NCBI GenBank assembly: GCA_023229615.1
Contig: JALNYX010000007.1
Location: 1-27,973 of the forward strand
Origin: Candidatus Moraniibacteriota bacterium
Lineage (GTDB): Bacteria; Patescibacteriota; Minisyncoccia; Moranbacterales; UBA9337
DNA: 27,973 nt
Direction: 5' to 3'
The notes below the pieces were generated by a model. It had not been told where the DNA came from. It did not search any database and saw nothing but the letters and a program-made list of their open reading frames with translations. Below, piece by piece: positions 1 to 8,205 of this stretch; the first letter of the stretch is position 1, and the number at the start of each line of letters is the position of its first letter. A program made the translations under genes and the position numbers.

Positions 1-1
1 T

Positions 2-343
2 TGTCCTCCCGGCAAAAAAATTGCCAACTTGTCAATGCTCTCTGGCGGAGAGAGGACGCTCACTTCGATAGCTCTTTTATTTGCCATTATTTCCTATAAT
101 CCGCCTCCGTTTACAGTTTTGGATGAAATTGAAGCGGCACTGGATGAGGCGAATGCAAGAAGATTTAGTCGAATTTTGCAAGAACTTTCCGGCGGAACTC
201 AATTTATTGCTATCACCCATAATCGAGAAACTATGCGCCAAGCCTCTTTGCTTTATGGGGTAACTATGGGAGAAGATGGAATTTCAAAAATCTTGTCAGT
301 CAAATTGGAACAAGTAGGAAAGGGCGGAAAAATCAATCAATAG
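2..343 (+). CDS. smc: Chromosome segregation protein SMC, C-terminal fragment
   Basis: This is the C-terminal end of an SMC ATPase, cut by the left edge of the window; the frame is open from base 2. The visible part is the second half of the ABC-type head: a PPGKK stretch, the ABC signature LSGGERTLTSIALLFAI, and a Walker B segment TVLDEIEAALDEAN with the catalytic Glu, followed by the D-loop. A switch-like ITHNRETM comes next and the protein ends about 45 residues later. In the family this head pairs with the N-terminal Walker A half to bind ATP between two SMC subunits that organise and segregate the chromosome. RecN and SbcC share the fold, but the PPGKK...LSGGE spacing and the DEIEAALDEAN motif favour SMC. 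The next gene starts 29 bases after the stop. Confidence 0.93.
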   Translation, partial: CPPGKKIANLSMLSGGERTLTSIALLFAIISYNPPPFTVLDEIEAALDEANARRFSRILQELSGGTQFIAITHNRETMRQASLLYGVTMGEDGISKILSVKLEQVGKGGKINQ

Positions 344-372
344 TCAAGAAATATAAATAAAAAAATAAAAAA

Positions 373-3300
373 ATGAAAAAAAATAAAAAGATAAAATTTT
401 TCTTGGTTGGATTTTTTTCGATCTTAAGTGTGTTGGTTATTGGCGGAGTTTTCGGATATTTTTTTCAAAATAAAACATTTGGCGCGGTTCAAAAACCGGA
501 AATTTTTATATCCGGAAAAGATTACTTTGGCAAAGGAGGATTAATTTCACTTGCTTTGACGGATGATCCATCGATCATAATTGGTGGTTATAACATAAGC
601 GGAGATGCTACGGTGAATATTTATCGCGTAAACACAGAGGATATTTTAAAAGGATTGTTGCATAATGAAGAAAATAATCAGATAAGTAGTAAAATAAATT
701 TTGATAAATTAGAAAAAATATCCACTTTTTCGCAATATATAGAATCCGGATATGACAATAAATCACAAGTAAATCTTCCGCTTGATGGATCGGGCGAATG
801 GTTAGTGGATGTTTCATTGCAAGGAATGCATGCAAATGCTTATATTATTCGATCGGATATTGGTGCATTGGTTAAAGAAGGTGACGGAGAGATGATTTTT
901 TGGGTGCAAAGTTTTTCAAATAAAAGAAGTCTTTCTGGCGCTGATGTGATTGTATATAACCTTAAAGATGAAATAAAAAAGAGATATGAGGTTCAGTCCG
1001 ATAGCGAGGGTATTGCAAAAACTCCAATTTCCGAAAATGATGACGTTGCGATTATTAGAAAAGACGGAGATATCTCACTTATTCCGATAAATTTGAGATA
1101 TATAAATGTTGGCTATAGTTATAAAAATTTTGTCGAAAAAAATGTCGGCACAAAAGCATTTATATTTACAGATCGTCCATTATATGCGCCTTCAAATAAG
1201 GTATATTTTAAGTCAATAATGCGAGAAGATGATGATGCGAGGTATAGCATTACCAGTGGCGATGTTTTTGTTGAGATATATACAGGATGGGGAAAAAATA
1301 AAGAAGTTGTATATGGCAGTAAATATCCTATTTCTCCCGAGGGAACTGTATCTGGAGAATTTGATTTGCCTGAAGATGTAAAAACAGGAACGTATGTTTT
1401 GGAAATAAGGGAAAATGAGTCGGTGTCATCTGAAGATAATTATTATTCTAGTTATATATCTCAGGCACGTTTCGATGTGCAATATTATCAAAAACCTGAA
1501 TATGGAATAGATCTTTCAATTGAAAAAGATGAATTGATTTCCGGTGATAAGCTTAATTTTTTTGTAGATGGGAATTATTTTTCCGGACAACCGCTTTCTG
1601 GAAGAGAGGTTAACTACAAAATTTATTCTTCTGATTTTTACGATTATTCTTATTATAAGAGTACTGCGAGTTATAACTTGAGTGATGACTATCGGTACGG
1701 GTATCATTCTTCGGATGAAATTATGAAGGGGAGTGCTATTCTTGATGCAAATGGACGCGCTTCAATAAATGTCGATGCTGTTATTCCAGATGGAAAAAAT
1801 AGAAAAAGTAAGATATTTTCGATTGAGGCGCAGATTAAAGATGATTCTGGTAATGAATCGTTTGAGAGAAAAAATGTTTTGGTGCACTCGGGGGAATTTA
1901 GTATTTATCGAGATAGAGGTGTTTATGGAGCTAAATCAAATCAAGAAATTTCTTTTGAGGTTGTCACAATGCCAAGTGTTACCAATAATAAGCTGGAAGG
2001 AGAGATAACTAGAGTATGGTGGGAAAAATATAAAAAAGATGATCAAAAATATTATTCATATAATAAAAAAGAGGAAAGCATGGGAACAGTCCAGGCAATA
2101 ACGGGCGAAAATGGCAGGGCTGAAATAAAATTTACTCCGACAAAAGAAGGTTCTTATAATGTTTCAGTCATGGGAATAGATAATAGAGGAAATAAAATCT
2201 ATAAAACTTTTAATTTTTGGGTATCTGATTCGAGTGGATATTATTCAGGAGAAAGAGATAGTTCCGGATTGACCGTGAAAGCAAGCAAAGAAGAATATGA
2301 TCCATCTGAAAAAATACAATTAAATATTCATTCTGAAATTCCAGATAGAGATATTTTTCTTTCTTTGGAAAGAGGTAGGATGAATCGATATCAAGTGATC
2401 CATTTAGATGGAAATAATAGTAAAGTTGATATTCCTATTGAAAATACCGATATTCCAAATATATTTGCATATGTTGGAAGTTTTTCTGATTCCAAATTGG
2501 AAAGTTTTCAGGAGAATGTGAAAATTTCTTCAGAGAGCAAGAAGATGAATGTTTCTATAATTCCAGATAAGGCGAAATATGCGCCAGGCGAGACAGCTTC
2601 ATTTGATATTAAAACAACTGATTATAAGGGTAGTCCGATTTCAGCGGAATTGGCAGTGTGGACTGTGGATAAGGCATTGTTTGAACTTTTGAATAACTCA
2701 ACAGGAGATATTTTTAAAACTTTTTGGAGCGAGCGATACAATGATACTCAAGAGTCTAATTCTTTGGTAGGAATATCTATTTATTCAGCGGAAAAAGGTG
2801 GTGGCGGGGGCGAACAGCGGGCAATTTTCAAAGATACGGCATATTGGAATCCAAAAGTTCATACTAATAGTAATGGGTATGCCAAAATATCATTTCAAAT
2901 TCCGGATAATTTAACAACCTGGGTTTTGTCCGCTGTTGGAGCTACTGAAGATACAATAGTTGGGCAAATTACAAATGAAATTGTGGCCACAAAGGATGTG
3001 ATAATCCGTCCGGTTATGCCCAATATTTTAAGAAATGATGATGAAATTGTTATTTCTGCCTTGGCTCAAAATTTCACTGACAGTAATCAGTTATTCACAG
3101 CTAGTTTGGAATTTGATTCTGGGGAAGTGGATGAGGCTATTCAAAATATATCAATAGATTCAAATTCTAGTAGGAAAATTTCATGGAAAATTCATCCAAG
3201 TGATGAAGAGAAGGATGAAGCTCATTTGAAATTTTCTGTAATAGGAAATGGAGATAAATTTTCAGATGTTGTTATGAGGGCAATTCCTCTCCGAAAGTTT

Positions 3301-4983
3301 GGTTTTTGGGAAACAAAAGCTCAATTTGATATTGATAATCCTGGTTATGAAATTGATCTTTCTGATGATGTCGATCTGAAAAAAACAGAAATCAATCTTG
3401 CGCTTTCTTCTACATTATTAGGATCGCTTCCAAGTGCAATGAATTATTTGATTAGTTATCCATATGGATGTGTTGAGCAAACAACAAGTCATTTTATTCC
3501 AGCTATTATTGCTAGGGAAAATCAGGAATTATTCAAAGAATCAATTGCTGATAAAGATATTAAGGATATTATAGCAACAGGGATTGAAAGATTGAGGGAT
3601 ATGCAGGGATTTGATGGCGGCTGGAGTTGGTGGGGAGGAAATTCTGATTATTTTGTATCTGCTTATGTTGCTGAATATCTCATGAGAGCGAAAAATGTTG
3701 GAGCTGATGTTGATGTGGCTATGCTTGATCGGGCGAAAAAATATTTTGAGAATGAGCCAAATATGAGCTATATCGGAGATGAAAGATATAAAGCCGATAT
3801 AATTAGAAGCTACGCGTTGTCATTTTTTGGAGAAAAAAAACTGGTCGAGAATTTTAATGATAATACGTCCCCGGATATTTTAGCGATGGCGGTTATGGCA
3901 AACATCAGAAATGGATTTTATGATCCATCTAAAAATGGCAGAGATAAATTGGTTTCTATTGCCAAATCTGAGGGCGAAGATATGTTATTCTGGGAAAAAG
4001 GAAATGTCGACCGATTTGGATCAATCGAAGCCTCTACGGGAATGGCATTAAGAGCTTTATTATCAGCTGGAATAGACAAGGAAACTGCCTCAAAAATAAC
4101 TCATTTTTTGGTAGATAGGAGAAAAACAAGATATTGGGTAAATACATTTGCTACTGCCCAAGTTATTCAATCCTTGGTTGATTTTTCAAAAACAGAAGAA
4201 ATATTTTTTCCTCAATATTCTTACGAAGTACAATTAGACGGGATAAAAATAGCCAGTGGAATGTTTGATAAAAATAAGTGGCAAGATGAAATCAGCATTC
4301 CTGCTGAAAAAATTAATTCAAATTCTTCTGTATTAGCAATAGTCAAAAATGGAGAAGGACAATTATATTCACAATTTTTTACAAAAGAATTTCATTTAAA
4401 TTCCAGTGCTGAGCCTGTAGACAGGGGGATTAAAATTTCAAGAACATATGTAAATGAAAAAGGAAATGATTATCCGATCGGAGTGGGAGATGTTGTGGAT
4501 GTTAATCTTTCAATCGGTGGAGATTTTTTGGATAATGATTTTGTGGTTATCGAGGATCAGCTTCCGACCGGATTGGTTCCTATTAATATGAGTTTTAAAA
4601 ATTCACAATACTATAGGGAGAGTGAAAAATATAATGAAAATGTTAAAAGCATAACGGAGAATGGAATTATTTTTGCAACAAAGTACGCCAATTCATCTAC
4701 TAGAAATTATAGTTATAAGGCTCGAGCAGTTAGTGAAGGTAGTTTCTTGACGCCTCCTGCTGCAGTATCTTTGATGTATTCTCCTGATATGTATGGACAT
4801 TCGGGAGTTCAAAAAGTTAATGTAGTTGAATCTTCTGAGAAGAAATCGGAAGCGCTTGGCAGTATGGGAGGAATTTTTACGGGGGAATATGCATTATATC
4901 AAAAGATTCTTGTAATTATATTGGCTATTATTTCCTTGGGTACGGCAATATTTTTCTATTATAGATCAAAATTGAAGAAATAA
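373..4983 (+). CDS. Alpha-2-macroglobulin family protein with intact thioester
   Basis: A 1536-residue surface protein of the bacterial alpha-2-macroglobulin family. It has an N-terminal membrane segment (about residues 9-30) and a second hydrophobic stretch near the C-terminus (about 1507-1528) followed by basic residues, so it is probably tethered outside the cell membrane. In order, it shows an MG-type domain with FIFTDRPLYAPSNKVYFKS (about 265), a bait-region-flanking MG domain with PDKAKYAPGETASFDI (about 735), a Gly-rich stretch GGGGGEQ (about 808), and the A2M hallmark DTAYWNPKV...IPDNLTTWVLSAVG (about 820-860). The thioester motif YGCVEQTTS follows, with Cys1033 and Gln1036 able to form the bond, inside an alpha-helical thioester domain. 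The family traps attacking proteases covalently. Here no PBP1C gene is adjacent, unlike in many proteobacteria; the neighbours are a MEMO protein and a CapA protein. No Shine-Dalgarno sequence is visible. Confidence 0.93.
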   Translation: MKKNKKIKFFLVGFFSILSVLVIGGVFGYFFQNKTFGAVQKPEIFISGKDYFGKGGLISLALTDDPSIIIGGYNISGDATVNIYRVNTEDILKGLLHNEENNQISSKINFDKLEKISTFSQYIESGYDNKSQVNLPLDGSGEWLVDVSLQGMHANAYIIRSDIGALVKEGDGEMIFWVQSFSNKRSLSGADVIVYNLKDEIKKRYEVQSDSEGIAKTPISENDDVAIIRKDGDISLIPINLRYINVGYSYKNFVEKNVGTKAFIFTDRPLYAPSNKVYFKSIMREDDDARYSITSGDVFVEIYTGWGKNKEVVYGSKYPISPEGTVSGEFDLPEDVKTGTYVLEIRENESVSSEDNYYSSYISQARFDVQYYQKPEYGIDLSIEKDELISGDKLNFFVDGNYFSGQPLSGREVNYKIYSSDFYDYSYYKSTASYNLSDDYRYGYHSSDEIMKGSAILDANGRASINVDAVIPDGKNRKSKIFSIEAQIKDDSGNESFERKNVLVHSGEFSIYRDRGVYGAKSNQEISFEVVTMPSVTNNKLEGEITRVWWEKYKKDDQKYYSYNKKEESMGTVQAITGENGRAEIKFTPTKEGSYNVSVMGIDNRGNKIYKTFNFWVSDSSGYYSGERDSSGLTVKASKEEYDPSEKIQLNIHSEIPDRDIFLSLERGRMNRYQVIHLDGNNSKVDIPIENTDIPNIFAYVGSFSDSKLESFQENVKISSESKKMNVSIIPDKAKYAPGETASFDIKTTDYKGSPISAELAVWTVDKALFELLNNSTGDIFKTFWSERYNDTQESNSLVGISIYSAEKGGGGGEQRAIFKDTAYWNPKVHTNSNGYAKISFQIPDNLTTWVLSAVGATEDTIVGQITNEIVATKDVIIRPVMPNILRNDDEIVISALAQNFTDSNQLFTASLEFDSGEVDEAIQNISIDSNSSRKISWKIHPSDEEKDEAHLKFSVIGNGDKFSDVVMRAIPLRKFGFWETKAQFDIDNPGYEIDLSDDVDLKKTEINLALSSTLLGSLPSAMNYLISYPYGCVEQTTSHFIPAIIARENQELFKESIADKDIKDIIATGIERLRDMQGFDGGWSWWGGNSDYFVSAYVAEYLMRAKNVGADVDVAMLDRAKKYFENEPNMSYIGDERYKADIIRSYALSFFGEKKLVENFNDNTSPDILAMAVMANIRNGFYDPSKNGRDKLVSIAKSEGEDMLFWEKGNVDRFGSIEASTGMALRALLSAGIDKETASKITHFLVDRRKTRYWVNTFATAQVIQSLVDFSKTEEIFFPQYSYEVQLDGIKIASGMFDKNKWQDEISIPAEKINSNSSVLAIVKNGEGQLYSQFFTKEFHLNSSAEPVDRGIKISRTYVNEKGNDYPIGVGDVVDVNLSIGGDFLDNDFVVIEDQLPTGLVPINMSFKNSQYYRESEKYNENVKSITENGIIFATKYANSSTRNYSYKARAVSEGSFLTPPAAVSLMYSPDMYGHSGVQKVNVVESSEKKSEALGSMGGIFTGEYALYQKILVIILAIISLGTAIFFYYRSKLKK

Positions 4984-4989
4984 TGCATT

Positions 4990-5928
4990 ATGTTTGAAAG
5001 AAAGGTAAATTTTGCGATTGTTTTAATATCTTCATTTATTGTCTTGTTTATATTGGCAATTGAATATAATGCATATTTTGGAAAAGAGATTGTAGCAGAA
5101 AGAAAAATACAGCCAAAAGAAGATATTCAGGTAAATGAAAAATATCATACTGTCGAATTGGCAGATGAAGAATTATTTTTTAAGGCAGTGAGCGATTCTT
5201 TAAAGGGGAATATTTCAGATCAGGCGTTATCAATAAGAGGCGGGGTTGTTCCGCATCATCTTTTACCAAGCTATATAATAGCAGATTTTTTTAATCATTT
5301 ATCGCAGAAAAACATCAAAACTGTGATTTTAATAGGTCCAAATCATTATGAAAGAGGTGATTTTAATGTTCTGACGAGTGAATATAAATGGAAAACACCC
5401 TTTGGAAGTATCAATCCAAATAAGGATATTATTAGTAGTTTAGAAAAAGAGGGTGTAGCGATGAGTAATGAGGATGTTCTTGGCGCAGAACATTCAATCG
5501 CGGGAATATTGCCGTTTGTTAAATATTATCTTCCAGAGGTAGAAATCGTTCCCTTGATATTGAGCAAAAAAATGACAGAAAAGGATGTAGACACACTATC
5601 TGCGAAGTTGAAAAATTTTTCTGAAGTTGACGATGTTGTTTTCGTGGCTTCGGTGGATTTTTCCCACAATCTCACTAATTTTGAAGCCAAAGAAATGGAT
5701 AATGAATCACTTGAAACTATTCAAGACAGAAATTATGTTAAATTATTCAGTTTTGGAAATGAACATATGGATTCTCCTGCTTCGATTGCGTTGCTGTTGA
5801 AAATATTAAATAATAGTCAAGAAGAAAATTTGAATGTTTTAAATAATACTAATTCTGGTGAGTTGCTGGATGATAATTTTTTGCCGGTAACGAGTTATTT
5901 CAGCTTGATTTTTTCCGATGAAAATTAA
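4990..5928 (+). CDS. Membrane-anchored MEMO family protein (AmmeMemoRadiSam protein B-like)
   Basis: A 312-residue protein of the MEMO family, whose fold resembles non-haem iron dioxygenases. An N-terminal membrane segment (about residues 8-26) is followed by the MEMO core: GGVVPHHLLPSYI, then VILIGPNHYERGD with the conserved GPNH, an EHSIAGILPFVKYYLP segment, and VASVDFSHNLT with the conserved D-x-SH. These His positions match those that line the putative metal pocket in the family. Most bacterial and archaeal MEMO proteins are cytoplasmic and co-encoded with AMMECR1 and a radical SAM enzyme; neither is in this window. Here the domain seems to face outward, and the gene lies 6 bases after the A2M gene and overlaps the CapA gene by 11 bases, so the three are almost certainly one operon. 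Biochemical function is not established. Confidence 0.85.
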   Translation: MFERKVNFAIVLISSFIVLFILAIEYNAYFGKEIVAERKIQPKEDIQVNEKYHTVELADEELFFKAVSDSLKGNISDQALSIRGGVVPHHLLPSYIIADFFNHLSQKNIKTVILIGPNHYERGDFNVLTSEYKWKTPFGSINPNKDIISSLEKEGVAMSNEDVLGAEHSIAGILPFVKYYLPEVEIVPLILSKKMTEKDVDTLSAKLKNFSEVDDVVFVASVDFSHNLTNFEAKEMDNESLETIQDRNYVKLFSFGNEHMDSPASIALLLKILNNSQEENLNVLNNTNSGELLDDNFLPVTSYFSLIFSDEN

Positions 5929-6916
5929 CAAAAGAAAAAAAAGAATATTATTTACAATCGCTTGTCTTTTCTTGGCCGGATTTTTTTTGCTTGCGCTGGT
6001 GAATTTGGAAAAACAGGATAAGCGTGGATTATTGCCGGGAAAAAAGGGAAATGATATTGAAAAAGAAAAGAAAGGTATTATTGCTTCAGGAGATGAAGTG
6101 AAAATTTTATTTGGCGGAGATGTGATGTTTGATAGATATATCAGGCAAATTATGCAGAAAAGAGGGGATGATTTTGTTTTGAGTGATATTAAAAAATTTC
6201 TTTTTGAGAATGATGTTGTCATTGCAAATCTTGAAGGACCGATTACTGGCAATGAATCATTGAGTGCAGGCAGTATTATCGGAGAAAGAAATAATTATGT
6301 ATTTACTTTCGATCCGGAAGTGGCGGATGTTTTGGCGGATAATAATATAAAGGTTGTAAATATTGGAAATAATCACATTTTGAATTTTGGGGCCGATGGA
6401 GCAAAGGAAACAAAAAAATATCTTACGGATTCAGGGGTTAAGTTTTTTGGAAATTTTAATGGAAATGATTCACCTTCCGAATATGTTTTGGATGTGCAAG
6501 GCGTGAAAGTCGGTTTGGTAAATTGCAATCAATTTTCTGTCGATTTTAAAAATGAAACGTTGGAAGGAATAAAAAAGATGAAATTTGAGGCGGACAAGAT
6601 TGTGGTTTACGCGCATTGGGGGAAGGAATATGAAACGGGAGATATTGAAGAATGGGAAAAAAACTTGGCACATGAGTTTATTGATGAAGGCGCAGATTTG
6701 ATTATTGGATCTCACCCTCACGTTGTTCAAAAAAAGGAGAGTTATAAGGGAAAAATGATTTATTATTCACTGGGAAATTTTGTTTTTGACCAATATTTTG
6801 ACGTGAATACGCAGAAAGGCCTGCTTGTTCAATTGATTATTGATGAACAAAAAAATATAAAATTTCAGGAGCATGAAATATCGCTGCAAAAAAACGGAAA
6901 AACGATATTAAAGTAG
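5918..6916 (+). CDS. CapA family protein (PGA capsule-type metallophosphoesterase fold)
   Basis: A 332-residue CapA-type protein. Residues 9-29 form a membrane anchor and the rest is a calcineurin-like phosphoesterase-fold domain. Visible motifs are ILFGGDVMFDRYIRQ (metal-binding Asp), VIANLEGPIT, VNIGNNHILNFGADG (Asn-His), VVYAHWGKEYE (His), IIGSHPHVVQ (paired His) and YYSLGNFVFDQYF near the C-terminus, all in the expected order. CapA is needed for poly-gamma-glutamate capsule export or assembly in Bacillus, but the family is much broader and is often found without the CapB/CapC synthase genes, as here. The start codon lies inside the end of the MEMO gene, which implies translational coupling. 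Substrate unknown; an outer-surface phosphoesterase or polymer-processing role is an inference. Confidence 0.9.
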   Translation: MKINKRKKRILFTIACLFLAGFFLLALVNLEKQDKRGLLPGKKGNDIEKEKKGIIASGDEVKILFGGDVMFDRYIRQIMQKRGDDFVLSDIKKFLFENDVVIANLEGPITGNESLSAGSIIGERNNYVFTFDPEVADVLADNNIKVVNIGNNHILNFGADGAKETKKYLTDSGVKFFGNFNGNDSPSEYVLDVQGVKVGLVNCNQFSVDFKNETLEGIKKMKFEADKIVVYAHWGKEYETGDIEEWEKNLAHEFIDEGADLIIGSHPHVVQKKESYKGKMIYYSLGNFVFDQYFDVNTQKGLLVQLIIDEQKNIKFQEHEISLQKNGKTILK

Positions 6917-6925
6917 CATATTCTT

Positions 6926-6954
6926 TTGTCAGTTTTAAATATTCGTGTTAAAAT
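6926..6954 (+). promoter_or_regulatory. Sigma70-type promoter before the secreted-protein genes
   Basis: TTGTCA, a 17-base spacer and TAAAAT. It sits between the capA stop and the next gene (start 6997). An 8-base inverted repeat (TTCGTGTT at 6943, AACACGAA at 6981) starts just upstream of the -10 and could form a hairpin or operator. No terminator is visible after capA. Confidence 0.6.
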
Positions 6955-6996
6955 AAAAACAAATAAATAATTAATTAATAAACACGAAAAAATATT

Positions 6997-7335
6997 ATGA
7001 AGAAGTATTATTCCTTGATTCTTTTTGCGGTATTCGTTTTGTTGGCAGGTGCAATCTTGTTGACTAGGGGCGGGAAGGAAAATGCTATGGAGGAGAATGG
7101 ACAATCTCCATCTTTTGCGGACGATACTTTTATTAATGACGGTGAAAGTGATTTTGCTGATACGCAGAGTGATATGGATGATGTTAATGCTGGCGCTGAT
7201 GTTGAAAATGTGGATTTGGAAAATATTGAAGTTGATTTCGAGCAGGATGTAAATGAAACTGAGGATGTCTTGAACGATTATTCTGATTTCGATGAAGATA
7301 TCAATGTTGATTCTATCGACGAAGGTTTGCTTTAA
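6997..7335 (+). CDS. Short secreted or anchored acidic protein, unknown
   Basis: A 112-residue protein that I do not recognise. Residues 4-23 form a hydrophobic segment (signal peptide or anchor) preceded by KK. The remaining 90 residues are strikingly acidic and low in complexity, rich in Asp, Glu, Asn and Val, with loosely repeated DVENVDLENIEVDFEQDV-like units and almost no positive charge. No Cys is present. Such tails may bind cations such as calcium or a basic partner; that is inference. It follows its own promoter and lies 33 bases ahead of a secreted coiled-coil protein, so the two may be co-expressed. Confidence 0.75.
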   Translation: MKKYYSLILFAVFVLLAGAILLTRGGKENAMEENGQSPSFADDTFINDGESDFADTQSDMDDVNAGADVENVDLENIEVDFEQDVNETEDVLNDYSDFDEDINVDSIDEGLL

Positions 7336-7368
7336 GTTTTAAGTAATTAATAATTTTTTCAAAAAGAA

Positions 7369-8205
7369 ATGAGAACTATTTTTAGAGACAATAAAAAAAT
7401 ATCAATTTTACTAATAAGTGCTTTTTTGGTTGCAGCCGGATCGGCAAGTGCAGCTATTGATGCTAGCTCCAGTGTTGGAAGTAAGAAGGATCAAATGCAA
7501 CAAATAAAAGAAGATCGAAAAGCAGACATTCAAGACCGTATTTGCGACCGAATGGGGGAGTTAGGCAGTAAAATTCAAGAAAGACTGCGAATGCAGAATG
7601 AAAATCGACAACAAAATCGAAGTAATAACGAAATTCGTCTTCAGACAAGAACACAAGAACAAGTGAATAATCTTGAGCAGAGGAGGCAACTTCGAGATCA
7701 AAAAAGAGCGGAGTCTTATACGAACCTACAAGCAATGGTTCAAACAGAACAACAGACCGTGGCAATACTTGAATTCAAAGCTTCCATTGAAGAGGCAGTC
7801 AAAACAAGAAGATTGGATACCGATGAAGCAATAGATGCGTTTCATAAGGGAGTGCAACAAGCGATTGATGACAGAAATTCTTCAGTTGATGGATTGATTT
7901 CTGAATATCAAAAAAACAGAGAACAAATAACAGTGGAGGTCAAAAATATTTGTAGTACTGACGGGGATGTTGTTGGAACTAAACAATCACTTCAGACGAA
8001 ATTGCAACAAGCGAAGGATGATTTCAACGCAAGTAAAAAGGATATTCCTAATGTTTCTGAAAAAGTCAGAGAATTGGCACAGATAAGAAAAGAAGCGGTC
8101 AATGATGCGTCAGAAATTTTTATGGAAAAAGTTAAAACAGCTCAAGAAAAATTGAGAGCTGAATTCCAAAATAAGGTTGAAAGCGTGGATTTGGGGGATG
8201 AATAA
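7369..8205 (+). CDS. Secreted charged coiled-coil protein, unknown
   Basis: A 278-residue protein with a clear signal peptide: KK, then a hydrophobic core ISILLISAFLVAAG and a likely cleavage site after SASA (near residue 29). The mature part is almost all predicted helix, rich in Gln, Arg, Lys and Glu, and includes a QNENRQQNRSNNEIR-type stretch at about 77-92. It has two Cys that could pair (in DRICDRMG near residue 59 and KNICSTDG near 198). No enzymatic motif is visible. The length and composition suggest a periplasm-like or surface scaffold. Its end overlaps the start of the beta-helix gene by 8 bases, which suggests translational coupling. Function unknown. Confidence 0.75.
   Translation: MRTIFRDNKKISILLISAFLVAAGSASAAIDASSSVGSKKDQMQQIKEDRKADIQDRICDRMGELGSKIQERLRMQNENRQQNRSNNEIRLQTRTQEQVNNLEQRRQLRDQKRAESYTNLQAMVQTEQQTVAILEFKASIEEAVKTRRLDTDEAIDAFHKGVQQAIDDRNSSVDGLISEYQKNREQITVEVKNICSTDGDVVGTKQSLQTKLQQAKDDFNASKKDIPNVSEKVRELAQIRKEAVNDASEIFMEKVKTAQEKLRAEFQNKVESVDLGDE

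Noticed and set aside
5839..6252. 137-codon frame antisense to the start of capA
   Set aside because: It mirrors the capA coding sequence; capA has all family motifs.
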